Positions 37,080 to 46,202 of a DNA stretch of 64,000 bases are shown piece by piece. The position numbers and the translations under genes were made by a program. The DNA comes from Azospirillum brasilense (lineage in GTDB: Bacteria; Pseudomonadota; Alphaproteobacteria; Azospirillales; Azospirillaceae), in NCBI RefSeq assembly GCF_007827815.1, contig NZ_VITH01000005.1, positions 310,001-374,000 on the forward strand, in the 5' to 3' direction. Under the pieces are notes generated by a model. It saw only the letters and a list, made by a program, of their open reading frames with translations, was not told the origin of the DNA and ran no database searches. How positions within the stretch are numbered: the stretch's first letter is position 1; each line of letters begins with the position of its first letter.

Positions 37080-37511
37080 TCAGGTCCGCATCAGACCGTC
37101 GCGGAACTCCACCTCCTCGACCAGATGCTCGTAGGCGAGCTTGAACAGGTCGCGGATCGAGACGATGCCGACCGCGCGCTTGCCCTGGGTGATCGGCAGG
37201 TGGCGGTAATGCTTCGACTGCATCAGGGTCAGCGCGTCGATGGCGTCCGCGTCCGGCGGCAGGGTGTCCGGGTTGCGGGTCATGATCGTCGACACCTCGG
37301 TCTCGAAGGCGTCGATCCGGGTGGAGAGCACCTTGTTGTTCAGGTCGCGCTCGGTGACGATGCCGACGAGGTCGCCGTGGTTCACCACCAGGACGGCGCC
37401 GATGTTCTTTTCCGCCATCAGCTTCGACACGGTCAGGACGGAGGTGTCCTCCGTCACCAGGATGAGTTCCTGCGACTTCACCACGTCCGGAACCAGCTTC
37501 CGCTTCATCAT
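37080..37511 (-). CDS. CBS-domain pair protein
   Basis: About 143 residues made up almost entirely of two CBS domains (about 8-65 and 73-130), with the typical VSKLMAEKNIGAVLVV...GIVTERDL and ALTLMQSKHYRHLPI...GIVSIRDL pattern; such pairs bind AMP, ATP or SAM. GGGGG lies just upstream of ATG 37511 and ATG 37508; the second has better spacing. There are no membrane segments. Stand-alone pairs of this kind usually regulate other proteins by ligand-dependent binding; no partner is evident. Confidence 0.87.
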   Translation of the reverse strand: MMKRKLVPDVVKSQELILVTEDTSVLTVSKLMAEKNIGAVLVVNHGDLVGIVTERDLNNKVLSTRIDAFETEVSTIMTRNPDTLPPDADAIDALTLMQSKHYRHLPITQGKRAVGIVSIRDLFKLAYEHLVEEVEFRDGLMRT

Positions 37512-37642
37512 TTCCCCCAATTTGTAATTTGTTTACAAACTCAAGCGCTGCAGGGAAACAATAGCAAATCTCGCGGGTGCGAAACTGCGGCAGAAGACCG
37601 CACCTCGGATGGGGTGGTCCGGATTGGGGATCGGGCGGAGTG

Positions 37643-38257
37643 TCAGACGCGCCGGAGGACGACGGTCAGGTTGTTGGCCGGCATCTCCACCAGCTCGGCG
37701 AGGGTGAAGCCGGCGGCGGCGCGCTCCACCGCGTCGAGGTCGCGCACGCCCCAGGCGGGGTTGCGGGCCTTCAGGTCGGCGTCGAAGGCGGCGTTGCTCG
37801 GCGCGCTGTGCCGCCCGCCGCGTGTGAAGGGGCCGTAGAGCAGCAGCGGCGCGCCGGCGGGCAACAGTCGCCCCGCCCCGGCGAACAGGCCGAGCGCCGC
37901 CTCCCACGGGGCGATGTGGATCATGTTGATGCAGACCACCGCGTCGGCCGCCTCGACCGGCCAATCGGGCGCGGCGGCGTCGAGGTCCAGCGGGTCGCGC
38001 AGGTTGGGCAGCGCCGCGGCGGCGGCCCACGAACGGACGCTGTCACGCAAGCCCGGGTCGGGGTCGCTCGGCTGCCACGTCACGCCGGGCAGCGCCTCGG
38101 CGAAGGCCACGGCGTGCTGGCCGGTGCCGCTCGCCACCTCCAGCACCAGCCCTTGCGGCGGCAGGACGCGGCGCAGCACCTCCAGAATGGGGGCTCGGTT
38201 GCGCTCCGTCGCGGGAGCGTGGCGGCGGGAGTCCTCGGGGTGCAGCGGATCGAACAT
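37643..38257 (-). CDS. DUF938 SAM-dependent methyltransferase-like protein
   Basis: A 204-residue class I methyltransferase fold. Motif I is LEVASGTGQHAVAFA and the following acidic loop WQPSDPDPGLRDSV is characteristic of DUF938, as are CINMIHIAPWEAALGLF and LLLYGPFTRGGRHSAPSNAAFDADL. The N-terminal PATERNRAPILEVL is also typical. Substrate unknown. It is followed on the same strand and preceded closely by the MFS gene, 9 bases away, so the two may be cotranscribed. Confidence 0.88.
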   Translation of the reverse strand: MFDPLHPEDSRRHAPATERNRAPILEVLRRVLPPQGLVLEVASGTGQHAVAFAEALPGVTWQPSDPDPGLRDSVRSWAAAAALPNLRDPLDLDAAAPDWPVEAADAVVCINMIHIAPWEAALGLFAGAGRLLPAGAPLLLYGPFTRGGRHSAPSNAAFDADLKARNPAWGVRDLDAVERAAAGFTLAELVEMPANNLTVVLRRV

Positions 38258-38266
38258 GGCGACAGG

Positions 38267-39454
38267 CTACCCGCGCCCGGCGCCCAGGGCAACCGCGGCG
38301 GGGTCGCGGCGCCCGGCCATCCAGGCCCCGGCGGCGAGGAGGAGCGCACCGGCCAGCACCGCCGCGGCGGCGCCAAGCAGGGCGGAATCGAAGTTGCCGG
38401 TGCGCGCCACCACCAGCCCGGCCGGCACCGGCCCGATGATCTGCCCCAGCCCGTAGACGGCGGTCAGCGCCCCGATGACGCGGGCCGACGCTCCGCCCGA
38501 CAGGTGGCGCCCCAGCGTGAAGGACAGGGTGACGATGCCGACGAAGGTCCCGCCGAACAGCACCGCCGACAGCAGGGCCGCCGCGGGGGACCCGGTGATC
38601 GGCAGCAGGATGCCCACCGTCTGCACGACATGGGCGAGGATCAGCGCCCGCCAGAGGCCGAGCCGCCGCCCGGCCGCCGCCCAGACGATGCCCGACGGCA
38701 TGGCCGCCAGACCGGTGACCATCCAGGCCGCGGCGCCGAGCGGCGCCGTCTCCGGCATGGTCTTCAGGATGGCGACCAGGAAGGTGCCGGTGACGATGTA
38801 GCCGGCCCCCTCCAGGAAATAGGCCAGCGTCAGCAGGATCATCGGGGCGGAGGGACGAAGGGTGGGCGCCGGCATCGACCGGGCGGCGGCGTGCCGGGAC
38901 TCGCGCGGCGGGTCGCTCACCCACAGCCAGGACAGGGTGCCGAAGCCCAGGCAGGCCAGCCCCAGCCACAGCCAGTCGCCGCGCCAGCCCAGCCGGTCGC
39001 CCATCACGGCGACGAACAGGCCGCTCGACGCGATGCCGAGGCCGACGCCGGTGTAGAGCCAGCCGGTCCAGGACTCGCGCCCGGCGCGGGCCAGCGCGTC
39101 CAGCGTCATGGCGATGCCCAGGATGAACAGGCCGGCGCTGGCCAGCCCGGAGACGAAGCGCAGCACGGCCCAGGCCGTCAGGTCGTCGGTGAATCCCATG
39201 CCGGCGGTGGAGGTGACGCTGGCGATCAGCGCGGTGCGGAAGACGGCGGTGCGCGCCGCGCCCTGCGGCACCAGCCCGACGCCCAGCGCCCCCAGGAAGT
39301 AGCCGAGATAGTTCAGTGAGGCGAGCAGCCCCGCGGCGTCGGTGCCCAGCCCGGTCGCCGCCTGCATCGCCGGCAGGATCGGCGTGAAGGCGAAGCGCCC
39401 CACCCCCATGGAGACGACCAGCACCAGCACGCCGCCAATCAGCGTCCTGACCAT
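38267..39454 (-). CDS. Major facilitator superfamily transporter, YbfB-like
   Basis: A 395-residue permease with 12 predicted helices and no periplasmic domain. It starts with GGVLVLVVSMGVGRFAFTPILPAM, a motif typical of the YbfB/YjiJ-type MFS group, and has NYLGYFLGAL in helix 2. Substrate is unknown; relatives are annotated as exporters of amino acids or small aromatics without strong evidence. It is divergent from a LysR-type regulator, a common arrangement suggesting that the regulator controls the carrier. Confidence 0.85.
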   Translation of the reverse strand: MVRTLIGGVLVLVVSMGVGRFAFTPILPAMQAATGLGTDAAGLLASLNYLGYFLGALGVGLVPQGAARTAVFRTALIASVTSTAGMGFTDDLTAWAVLRFVSGLASAGLFILGIAMTLDALARAGRESWTGWLYTGVGLGIASSGLFVAVMGDRLGWRGDWLWLGLACLGFGTLSWLWVSDPPRESRHAAARSMPAPTLRPSAPMILLTLAYFLEGAGYIVTGTFLVAILKTMPETAPLGAAAWMVTGLAAMPSGIVWAAAGRRLGLWRALILAHVVQTVGILLPITGSPAAALLSAVLFGGTFVGIVTLSFTLGRHLSGGASARVIGALTAVYGLGQIIGPVPAGLVVARTGNFDSALLGAAAAVLAGALLLAAGAWMAGRRDPAAVALGAGRG

Positions 39455-39582
39455 GCACTCCTCCCACCGGCTCGTTTTTTTCGTGTGCGCCCATCCTCGC
39501 GCGTCGGAACCTTCATTTCCAATGATTTGTTCCGATGCTATGCTTCACTGTAAGTGATGGCACTGGATCGGGGAGGATGGCG

Positions 39583-40506
39583 ATGGACCTCGCGGGCCTG
39601 CGGGTGGTGAAGGCGGTGGCGGACACCGGCAGCGTCAGCCGGGCGGCGGAGACGCTGAACTGCGTCCAGTCCAACGTGACGGCGCGGCTGAAGCGGCTGG
39701 AGGAGGATCTCGGCGTGCCGCTGTTCCTCCGGCTCAGCCGCGGCATGGCCCCGACGCCGGCCGGGCGGGTGCTGGCCGACTACGCCGACCGCGTGCTGCG
39801 CCTCGTCGCCCAGGCGCGCGACGCGGTGGCCGACGCCGCGGGGCGGGGCGGGCGGCTGTCCATCGGCACCATGGAGACCACCGCCGCCGTCCGGCTGCCG
39901 CCGATCCTCGCCCGCTTCCACGTGGAGAATCCAGACGTCGAGCTGACCATCGTCCCCGGCCCCACCGAAACCATGCTGGGGGAGGTGCTGGCCGGGCGCA
40001 TCGACGGCGCCTTCGTCTCCGGGGCGGTGGAGCATCCCGAACTGGTCAGCCAGCCCGTTTTCGAGGAGGAGCTGGTGCTTGTCGAACCGGCCAGCGGCAT
40101 CACCAGCGAGTCCGGGCGGAACACCCTTCTGGCCTTCCGGCGCGGCTGCGCCTACCGCGCGCGGGCCGAGACGGCGATGCGCGAGGCCGGGCGGGTTCCC
40201 TACCGCGTCATGGAGTTTGGGGCGCTGGAGGCCATCCTGGGCTGCGTCGGCGCCGGCATGGGCGTCACCGTCCTGCCCCGCGTCGTGGTGGAGCGGGAGC
40301 CCTGGCGCGGCCTGTTCACCGCCCGCGCGTTGCCGCCGGAACTGGCCCGCATGCCCACCCGTTTCGTCCGGCGGGTGGATTCCATGGAGACGGTGGCGCT
40401 GCGCACCTTCCTGGAGGCGGTCGCGGAGGGGAATATGGAGGGTGGGGCTGCGTCGCTTGCGCCCACACAACCGGCGGGGTTGATCCCGTCTCGGGCGGCG
40501 TGCTAG
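39583..40506 (+). CDS. LysR-type transcriptional regulator
   Basis: A 307-residue LysR protein. ATG 39583 lies six bases after GGGGAGG; the earlier ATG 39577 is too close. N-terminal helix-turn-helix (LRVVKAVADTGSVSRAAETLNCVQSNVTARLKRLEEDLG) is followed by a co-inducer domain (LSIGTMETTAAVRLPPILARFH onward), which resembles GltR- or YwbI-like members. Transcribed divergently from the MFS gene with a 128-base gap, so it probably regulates that gene and itself. The inducer is not known. Confidence 0.9.
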   Translation: MDLAGLRVVKAVADTGSVSRAAETLNCVQSNVTARLKRLEEDLGVPLFLRLSRGMAPTPAGRVLADYADRVLRLVAQARDAVADAAGRGGRLSIGTMETTAAVRLPPILARFHVENPDVELTIVPGPTETMLGEVLAGRIDGAFVSGAVEHPELVSQPVFEEELVLVEPASGITSESGRNTLLAFRRGCAYRARAETAMREAGRVPYRVMEFGALEAILGCVGAGMGVTVLPRVVVEREPWRGLFTARALPPELARMPTRFVRRVDSMETVALRTFLEAVAEGNMEGGAASLAPTQPAGLIPSRAAC

Positions 40507-40650
40507 GCAAGCGCCGCGGTCGGGCCATGGTCCATTCATGCCCCCGGCCGCGCCCACGCGCGAGCACGTCAGTCGAAGCGTCCATCGAAGCGACTCGAAC
40601 CCCGGCGCGTGAACACCGCCGGAACTGGCGAGAACAGCGGAGAACGAATC

Positions 40651-40983
40651 ATGCCCTACGTCGTGACGGAAGACTGCATCAAGTGCAAGTACACCGATTG
40701 CGTCGAGGTCTGCCCCGTGGACTGCTTCTACGAGGGCGAGAACATGCTGGTCATCCACCCGGATGAGTGCATCGACTGCGGCGTGTGCGAGCCGGAATGC
40801 CCGGCCGAGGCCATCGTGCCGGACACCGACGGCCGTGCGGAGAAGTGGATGGAGCTGAACCGCGACTACGCGGCGCAGTGGCCCAACCTGACCCGCAAGA
40901 AGGACGCGCTGCCTGACGCCGACGCCATGAAGGGCGTGGACGGCAAGTTCGACAAGTTCTTCTCCCCGAAGGCCGGCGGCTAA
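40651..40983 (+). CDS. fdxA: 7Fe ferredoxin, FdxA type
   Basis: A 110-residue electron carrier with one [3Fe-4S] and one [4Fe-4S] cluster. Cysteines C9, C17 and C50 fit the 3Fe site (C-x7-C and a remote C-P), and C21, C40, C43 and C46 the 4Fe site; C12 and C25 are the extra cysteines typical of Azotobacter ferredoxin I-like proteins. The start [17 protein letters not shown] is the family N-terminus, with a CGGAGA site before it. The C-terminal extension ([16 protein letters not shown]) is also standard. Electron partners are not given by context. Confidence 0.95.
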   Translation: MPYVVTEDCIKCKYTDCVEVCPVDCFYEGENMLVIHPDECIDCGVCEPECPAEAIVPDTDGRAEKWMELNRDYAAQWPNLTRKKDALPDADAMKGVDGKFDKFFSPKAGG

Positions 40984-41302
40984 GCGGAGTCGGGACTATT
41001 GCGGCGCATGGCATTCTTTTGCCGCCATGCAAAAACGACAGGTCGGCCATCGGCGGGCAACGTCAGAATCCGGACGGCTGCCCGCGCGTAGCCTTTGTAA
41101 CCCGGCCGTAACATCGCTATAATACGCGCCCGGAGCCGGCCTCAGCGTCATTGCCGGAATTCCCATCGACCAAGGGCTCAGTGCAACAGTGCGCGGCGTG
41201 GAGGACCCCATCCCCACGGTGTGTCGTTGTCACCGGGCCTTTTTCGCCCCCTCCACCGGGGCGGCAAAATGGCGCGATCGCGAGAAGTGAGAGCCAACCC
41301 AA
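40984..41302. other. Intergenic region between fdxA and carD
   Basis: 319 bases without a gene. The first 50 bases contain a stem GCATGGC/GCCATGC at 41006-41030. The rest holds the carD promoter and a leader of about 170 bases with a pyrimidine-rich patch (CCCCCTCCACC) shortly before the ribosome binding area. No riboswitch was recognised. Confidence 0.55.
41095..41123 (+). promoter_or_regulatory. Sigma70-type promoter of carD
   Basis: TTGTAA at 41095-41100, a 17-base spacer, and a perfect TATAAT at 41118-41123. This is the closest match to the housekeeping consensus found in the window. Initiation near 41130 would give an untranslated leader of about 170 bases. Confidence 0.75.
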
Positions 41303-41803
41303 ATGTCGAACAAGCTTGACTTCGAGGCCGGTGACTTCGTCGTCTACCCGGCCCATGGCGTCGGTCGGGTCGAGGGAATCGAGACCCACAGCATCGCTGG
41401 CATGGATGTTCAGCTCTACGCGATCACGTTCGAAAAAGAGCGCATGACGCTCAAGGTTCCGGTCGGCAAGGCCAAGGCCGCCGGCCTGCGCCGCCTCAGC
41501 ACGAAGGACCGCATCAAGGTCGCCCTGGAGACGCTGCAGGGCCGTTCGCGCGTCCGCCGCACGATGTGGAGCCGCCGCGCCCAGGAGTATGAGGCCAAGA
41601 TCAACTCGGGCGACCCGGTGGCCATCGCGGAAGTCGTGCGCGACCTGTACCGCGGCGCCGACCAGTCCGACCAGTCCTACAGCGAGCGCCAGATCTATCA
41701 GGCCGCCCTGGAGCGTCTGGCCCGCGAGCTGGCCGCCGTCGAGAAGATCGACGAGACCAAGGCCACCGAGCGGCTGGAGCTGGTCCTCAAGAAGGCCGCC
41801 TGA
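41303..41803 (+). CDS. carD: CarD-family RNA polymerase-binding transcription regulator
   Basis: A 166-residue global regulator that binds the RNA polymerase beta subunit and stabilises promoter opening. N-terminal RNAP-interacting Tudor-like domain (FEAGDFVVYPAHGVGRVEGIE, then YAITFEKERMTLKVPVGKA), followed by a helical C-terminal DNA-contacting domain (RTMWSRRAQEYEAKINSGDPVAIAEVVRDLYRG). Length and motifs match the alphaproteobacterial CdnL/CarD group. It has its own strong promoter and terminator, so it is a single-gene unit. Confidence 0.93.
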   Translation: MSNKLDFEAGDFVVYPAHGVGRVEGIETHSIAGMDVQLYAITFEKERMTLKVPVGKAKAAGLRRLSTKDRIKVALETLQGRSRVRRTMWSRRAQEYEAKINSGDPVAIAEVVRDLYRGADQSDQSYSERQIYQAALERLARELAAVEKIDETKATERLELVLKKAA

Positions 41804-41870
41804 TCCGGTGCTGACCCGCTTCCCGGCTTCAGGAGGCGGGAACCGGTTCGAAAATGTGATGTTGACGATG

Positions 41871-41903
41871 AAGGCGCGGCGCTTTGGCCGCGCCTTTGTC
41901 TTA
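41871..41903 (+). terminator. Intrinsic terminator after carD
   Basis: AAGGCGCGGC pairs perfectly with GCCGCGCCTT around the loop GCTTTG, followed by TGTCTTAAGTTTT. It is 68 bases after the carD stop and is a well-formed rho-independent terminator. Confidence 0.8.
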
Positions 41904-42002
41904 AGTTTTCGTCTTTCGCCGGGCCTGTGCGGCGCCTACACTCCCGCCCCCGGCCTGTTCTGGGCCGGTCCGTGACCGCTGGATGGGGTGAGCGTCTCCG
42001 GC

Positions 42003-42818
42003 ATGTCTGAAGCGCAGAAATTCATCGATCTCCGAAACCCGCGGCGCATCTGGGCCGTCGGCTCGATCCACGCGCAGACGGACCATCTCCACGCCGTGCA
42101 CGAGGTGATCGCGGCGCGCTTCCTGCCCGGCGACCGGCTCGTCTATCTCGGCAACATGGTCGGCTGGGGCGAGCGGGTGCTGGAGACGGTGGACGCGCTG
42201 CTGGCCTTCCGCACCTGGCTGCTGAGCTGGCGGGGCATGGAGGCCGGCGACATCGTCTATCTGCGCGGCGCGCAGGAGGAGATGTGGCACAAGCTGCTCC
42301 AGCTCCAGTTCGCGCCCGACCCGCAGCAGGTTCTCGACTGGATGACCCGCCATGGCGCGGGGGCCACGCTGGCCGCTTATGGCGGCACGGTGGAGCAGGG
42401 CATGGCGGCGGCCCGCGGCGGCACCATGACGCTCGGCCGCTGGACCCAGGGGCTGCGTCAGGCGATGCACGCGCAGCCCGGTCACGAAAATGTGTTCAAC
42501 ACCCTGCGCCGTGCCGCCTACTGCACCGGGCCGGAACAGGGGCAGGGCGGCGTGCTGCTGGTCAGCGCCGGGGTGGACATCCGCCGCCCGCTGAACCATC
42601 AAGGCGACGCCTTCTGGTGGGGGGCGCCCGGTTTTGCCCAGATGTCAGAGCCTTACGGTGGTTTCGCCCGCGTCGTGCGGGGCTACGACCCGGCTCGCAA
42701 GGGCGTCGCGGTGACCGACCGCGTGGCGACCCTGGACGGCAATTGCGGGTTGGGTGGGCATCTCGTTTGTGGATGCCTGTCGCCTTCGGGTGAGATCCTG
42801 GACCTGTTCCAGGTCTGA
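42003..42818 (+). CDS. Degenerate metallophosphoesterase-like protein
   Basis: A 271-residue protein with the layout of bacterial serine/threonine (PrpE/ApaH-like) phosphatases but altered metal sites. Where active enzymes read GDIHG, GDxxDRG and GNHE, this reads GSIHA (20-24), YLGNMVGWG (about 48-56) and LRGAQEE (about 87-93): the first and second aspartates and the Asn-His pair are lost. GDRLVYLG is otherwise family-like, so ancestry is good. It probably binds protein or nucleotide without catalysis. The GTG at 41988 is an alternative start. It stands alone between carD and rpoH. Confidence 0.72.
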   Translation: MSEAQKFIDLRNPRRIWAVGSIHAQTDHLHAVHEVIAARFLPGDRLVYLGNMVGWGERVLETVDALLAFRTWLLSWRGMEAGDIVYLRGAQEEMWHKLLQLQFAPDPQQVLDWMTRHGAGATLAAYGGTVEQGMAAARGGTMTLGRWTQGLRQAMHAQPGHENVFNTLRRAAYCTGPEQGQGGVLLVSAGVDIRRPLNHQGDAFWWGAPGFAQMSEPYGGFARVVRGYDPARKGVAVTDRVATLDGNCGLGGHLVCGCLSPSGEILDLFQV

Positions 42819-43091
42819 CCCATCTCCCTTTTTCCTATCCGTCTTATCCGTCCCCTCGGCCTCCGCCACCGAATCCCTTCCGGTGCGGATGATCCGAAAC
42901 GTCTTGTGCTGCGTATGACGTGCAACAGGGCGAGGGGAACGGCTGTTGTCCCAACCGTCGGCACTCCGTGGCGAAGCGGCCACGACGAACCGACGGATCT
43001 TTGGACCTGAGGGGGCCTGTCCCTTCGGACTCCGCAGCACAGGGCACGAGCAGCCTGAAACGCGGCCGCCCAGACGGGAAGGAAGGGACGT

Positions 43092-43994
43092 ATGGCTTAC
43101 ATCGACGATCCCGAGACTCAGCGCGCGAATCTGAGTTTCATCAAGGCCTCCATGCGTGAGCCTTTGCTGACGCGCGACCATGAATTCGATCTGGCCCGCA
43201 AATGGCGCGAGGGCGGCGACGAGCGGGCCCTCCACGAACTGGTGCGCGCCTACACCCGTCTGGTGGTGGCGACCGCCGCGCGCTTCCGCAACTACGGCCT
43301 GCCCATGGGCGACCTCGTGCAGGAGGGCAATGTCGGGCTGATGCAGGCGGCCAGCCGCTTCGAGCCGGACCGCGAGGTGCGTTTCTCGACCTACGCGGCC
43401 TGGTGGATCCGCTCGGCCATGCAGGACTACATCCTGCGCAACTGGTCCATCGTCCGCACCGGCACCACCGCCGCCCAGAAGTCGCTGTTCTTCAACCTGC
43501 GCCGCCTGCGCGCCCGCATCGAGAGCCTCAGCCAGGGCGGCACGGGCTCCGGCAACGGCCTGACCAAGGAAGGGCGGGAGTGGATCGCCGGCGAACTCCA
43601 GGTCGACGTGACCGAGGTCGAGGCGATGGAGATGCGGCTCTCCGCCTCCGACCAGTCGCTGAACTCGCCGGTGGCCGACGGCTCCGACGAGGACTGGCAG
43701 GACTTCCTGGCCGACCAGCGCCCTTCGCCGGAGGAGGTGGTGATCGGCATGCGCGACAGCCGCACCCGCTCGCAATGGCTGGCCGAGGCGCTGGGCGAAC
43801 TCAGCCCGCGCGAACGCACGATCATTCAGGAGCGCCGCCTGCGCGAGGAGGGCGCCACCCTGGAGCAGCTGGGCCGTGAACTGGGGGTGAGCAAGGAGCG
43901 GGTGCGCCAACTCGAACACCGCGCCCTGCTGAAGCTGCGCCAGTCGATGCTGAAGCGGGTGGAAGGGTTCGGGGATCTGCTGGCGGACGCCTAG
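43092..43994 (+). CDS. rpoH: RNA polymerase sigma-32 factor RpoH
   Basis: Heat-shock sigma factor, 300 residues. Region 2 contains LVVATAARFRNYGLPMGDLVQEGNVGLMQAASRFEPDREVRFSTYAAWWIRSAMQ in pattern (core binding and -10 recognition), followed directly by the diagnostic RpoH box QKSLFFNLRRLR, which is involved in turnover and core binding. Region 4 has LSPRERTIIQERRL and the helix-turn-helix TLEQLGRELGVSKERVRQLEHRAL. The 273-base upstream gap likely holds its promoters, although I cannot place them. Repeat E follows the stop codon. Confidence 0.96.
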   Translation: MAYIDDPETQRANLSFIKASMREPLLTRDHEFDLARKWREGGDERALHELVRAYTRLVVATAARFRNYGLPMGDLVQEGNVGLMQAASRFEPDREVRFSTYAAWWIRSAMQDYILRNWSIVRTGTTAAQKSLFFNLRRLRARIESLSQGGTGSGNGLTKEGREWIAGELQVDVTEVEAMEMRLSASDQSLNSPVADGSDEDWQDFLADQRPSPEEVVIGMRDSRTRSQWLAEALGELSPRERTIIQERRLREEGATLEQLGRELGVSKERVRQLEHRALLKLRQSMLKRVEGFGDLLADA

Positions 43995-44001
43995 CAGACC
44001 G

Positions 44002-44108
44002 CTTGCCCCCTCCCTAACCCTCCCCCGCTTTCGCAGGGGAGGGGACGGACGCCGCTTCGTGATCATCTCCCTCCCCTGCGAAGCGGGGAAGGGCCGGGGT
44101 GGGGGCAA
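44002..44108. repeat. GC-rich palindromic repeat, copy E
   Basis: Inverted repeat running from CTTGCCCCCTCCCTAACCC to GGGGGCAAAG, with the core CTGCGAAGCGGGG near 44077. Between the convergent ends of rpoH and the adenylate cyclase gene. Confidence 0.85.
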
Positions 44109-44115
44109 AGCCCGC

Positions 44116-46098
44116 TTACGCCTTCTCTTCCTCCCGCACCGCACCGGCGCCATCCCCGCCACCGTTGTTCCCTTCGCCATCCAGGGCGACCCGCCACACC
44201 TCGGTCGTGCCGTTGCGGCCGCGGAGCGTCCGGTCGCCGACGCAGTCCAGCGGGGCCGCGCCGTCACCCTGGAAGGCGGTGGCAGCGCTCGACAGGACGA
44301 TGACCTCCTCGTCCCCCTGCAGGGCGGAGGCCAGCTCCTCGATGCGGGCGGCGACGTTCACGGTGTCGCCGACGATCGTGTAGTTGATCCGGCTTGCCGA
44401 CCCGATGTTGCCGACCACCACCGGCCCGGAATGCAGGCCGATGCGCACGCGGATCGCCGGCAACCCCTCCGCCGCGCGGCGGCGGTTGCCTTCGCGCACG
44501 GCGCGGGTGATGGCGTGGGCGGCGCGCAGCGCGCGGGCGGCGTGGTCCGGCTGCTCCTCCGGCGCGCCCCAGAAGGCCATGATGGCGTCGCCGATGAACT
44601 TGTCCACCGTGCCACCCTCCGCCTCGATGCAGTTGGCGAGCAGGGTGAAATGCTCGTTCAGCAGGGCGGCGGTGTCGGCGGCGCCCATATGCTCCGCCAT
44701 GCGCGAGAAGCCGCGGATGTCGGTGAACATCACCGTCACCTCCCGCTCCTCCGACTGGAAGCTGGTCAGGCCGCCGCGGCGGTGCATCAGCCGCAGCACC
44801 AGGGCCTTGGGCACATAGGTCTCGAACCAGCGCAGCCCGGCGACCATGGCGTTGAAGGCGCTGTTGGCGCGGGCCAGCTCGCGCAGTCGCGAATCGGGAA
44901 GCTCGTCGATCGCGCGGAAGTCGAAGGTCCGGACATGGTCGGCGGCCTCGGCCAGATGGGCCACCTGGGTGCTGATGCGCCGCCCGACGATCAGCGCCAC
45001 CGCCACCGAGATCAGCAGGATGCCCAGCCCGGCGAGGCCGGTGGTGTAGAGGCGGCGGACCTCGGCGCTGGCCTCGTTCGCGCGGAAACTGATGCCGATG
45101 GTCCAGTCCTGCTGGCCGTAGCCGGCCATGCTGCGCATCAGGAACAGGTAGTCCTCGTCCAGCACGTTGACGATCCGGCCTTCCACCCGCTTCTTCAGCG
45201 CGTCCACCGGCTGGCCGGTCTGCCACAGGGCCGCCAGCGCCGGGTCGGCCACCTGATCGATGCGTGGCAGGGGCGGGCCGTCGGTCTTGCCGGAGAAGTC
45301 GAACTTCATGCCGGCCAGCGACGGGTGGGCCAGCACATGCTGCCGGTCGAACAGGACGAAGGCGTTCAGCCCCTGTTCCACATAGAGCGTGGACAGGAAG
45401 CGCGACAGGTCGCCCAGCGACACGCCGACGACCACCTGCCCAAGATAGACACCGTTGCGCCGCACCGGCTGGAACAGGGTGACGAAGCTGGTCCCCGCCT
45501 CCTTCGACCACAGCGGGTCGGCCCAGACGGCGGTGGTGCGGTCGGCGCCGTTGCGCAGCTCCGGCGCCAGCTCCGGCTCGTGGCGCAGATCCTCCCGCCC
45601 GATGTGGAGCTGGTTGCCCAGCCGGTCGGCGCGCAGGCCGGTGCGGTCGGGATGGAAGAAGGCGATGCCGGTGACGTCCGGCGCCCCGGCCAGCGCGCCG
45701 CGCAGCGTGTCCTGGAGCGAGCGGGAATCGGCGGGGTCCAGCTCCCCCCGCTCCATCAGTCCGGCCACGAAACGGGCCATGTCCCGCGCGGGGTTGAGCT
45801 GGTTGCGGATGCGCACCTCCACCCCCGACAAGGCGAGGTCGGCGCGGTCGTTCAGCAGGGCGAAGGTGTTGCGGCTGGCGCTGACGAGGCCGAGCACCAG
45901 CACGCTCGCCACCGCCAGCAGCATCAGCGAGCCGAAGCCCGCCACCAGCACCGCCGCGATGGGCAGGCGCAGGCGCGGGCGGCCCAGCGCGGGCGGGCGC
46001 GTCCGGCGCGGACCACCCTTTTTGCGCACAGCCTCCTTCAACGCGGAAATCCGGGCTCCGGTTCGCAGAAAACGCCGTTTGGTGGGGTGGTCAGCCAT
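44116..46098 (-). CDS. Class III adenylate/guanylate cyclase with extracytoplasmic sensor
   Basis: A 660-residue membrane enzyme. From ATG 46098: a basic N-terminus, membrane segment about 46-70, a periplasmic sensor domain of about 270 residues (cache-like), second membrane segment about 345-368 and a HAMP-like linker. The C-terminal class III catalytic domain has FTDIRGFSRMAE (first metal aspartate), DKFIGDAIMAFWGAP (second metal aspartate), and VGNIGSASRINYTIVGDTVNVAARIE (transition-state Asn/Arg region). It makes cAMP (or cGMP) in response to an external ligand. No receptor-binding partner is adjacent; substrate specificity is not resolved by eye. Confidence 0.92.
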   Translation of the reverse strand: MADHPTKRRFLRTGARISALKEAVRKKGGPRRTRPPALGRPRLRLPIAAVLVAGFGSLMLLAVASVLVLGLVSASRNTFALLNDRADLALSGVEVRIRNQLNPARDMARFVAGLMERGELDPADSRSLQDTLRGALAGAPDVTGIAFFHPDRTGLRADRLGNQLHIGREDLRHEPELAPELRNGADRTTAVWADPLWSKEAGTSFVTLFQPVRRNGVYLGQVVVGVSLGDLSRFLSTLYVEQGLNAFVLFDRQHVLAHPSLAGMKFDFSGKTDGPPLPRIDQVADPALAALWQTGQPVDALKKRVEGRIVNVLDEDYLFLMRSMAGYGQQDWTIGISFRANEASAEVRRLYTTGLAGLGILLISVAVALIVGRRISTQVAHLAEAADHVRTFDFRAIDELPDSRLRELARANSAFNAMVAGLRWFETYVPKALVLRLMHRRGGLTSFQSEEREVTVMFTDIRGFSRMAEHMGAADTAALLNEHFTLLANCIEAEGGTVDKFIGDAIMAFWGAPEEQPDHAARALRAAHAITRAVREGNRRRAAEGLPAIRVRIGLHSGPVVVGNIGSASRINYTIVGDTVNVAARIEELASALQGDEEVIVLSSAATAFQGDGAAPLDCVGDRTLRGRNGTTEVWRVALDGEGNNGGGDGAGAVREEEKA

Positions 46099-46202
46099 GG
46101 CGCGGAGCCTACAGGACGCACGCGGCCATCGGCAATCGGCCATCGCGCCGCGTCCTGCAACGGTCACTCCACCGTCAACTGGGCGCCGTCAACCGGGCGC
46201 CA

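Noticed and set aside
41006..41030. Hairpin GCATGGC/GCCATGC after fdxA as terminator
   Set aside because: The loop is long and no T tract follows on either strand; recorded only as a stem in the intergenic entry.
42819..43091. Heat-shock (sigma32) promoter before rpoH
   Set aside because: A CTTG near 42903 exists, but no matching -10 element at proper spacing could be identified.
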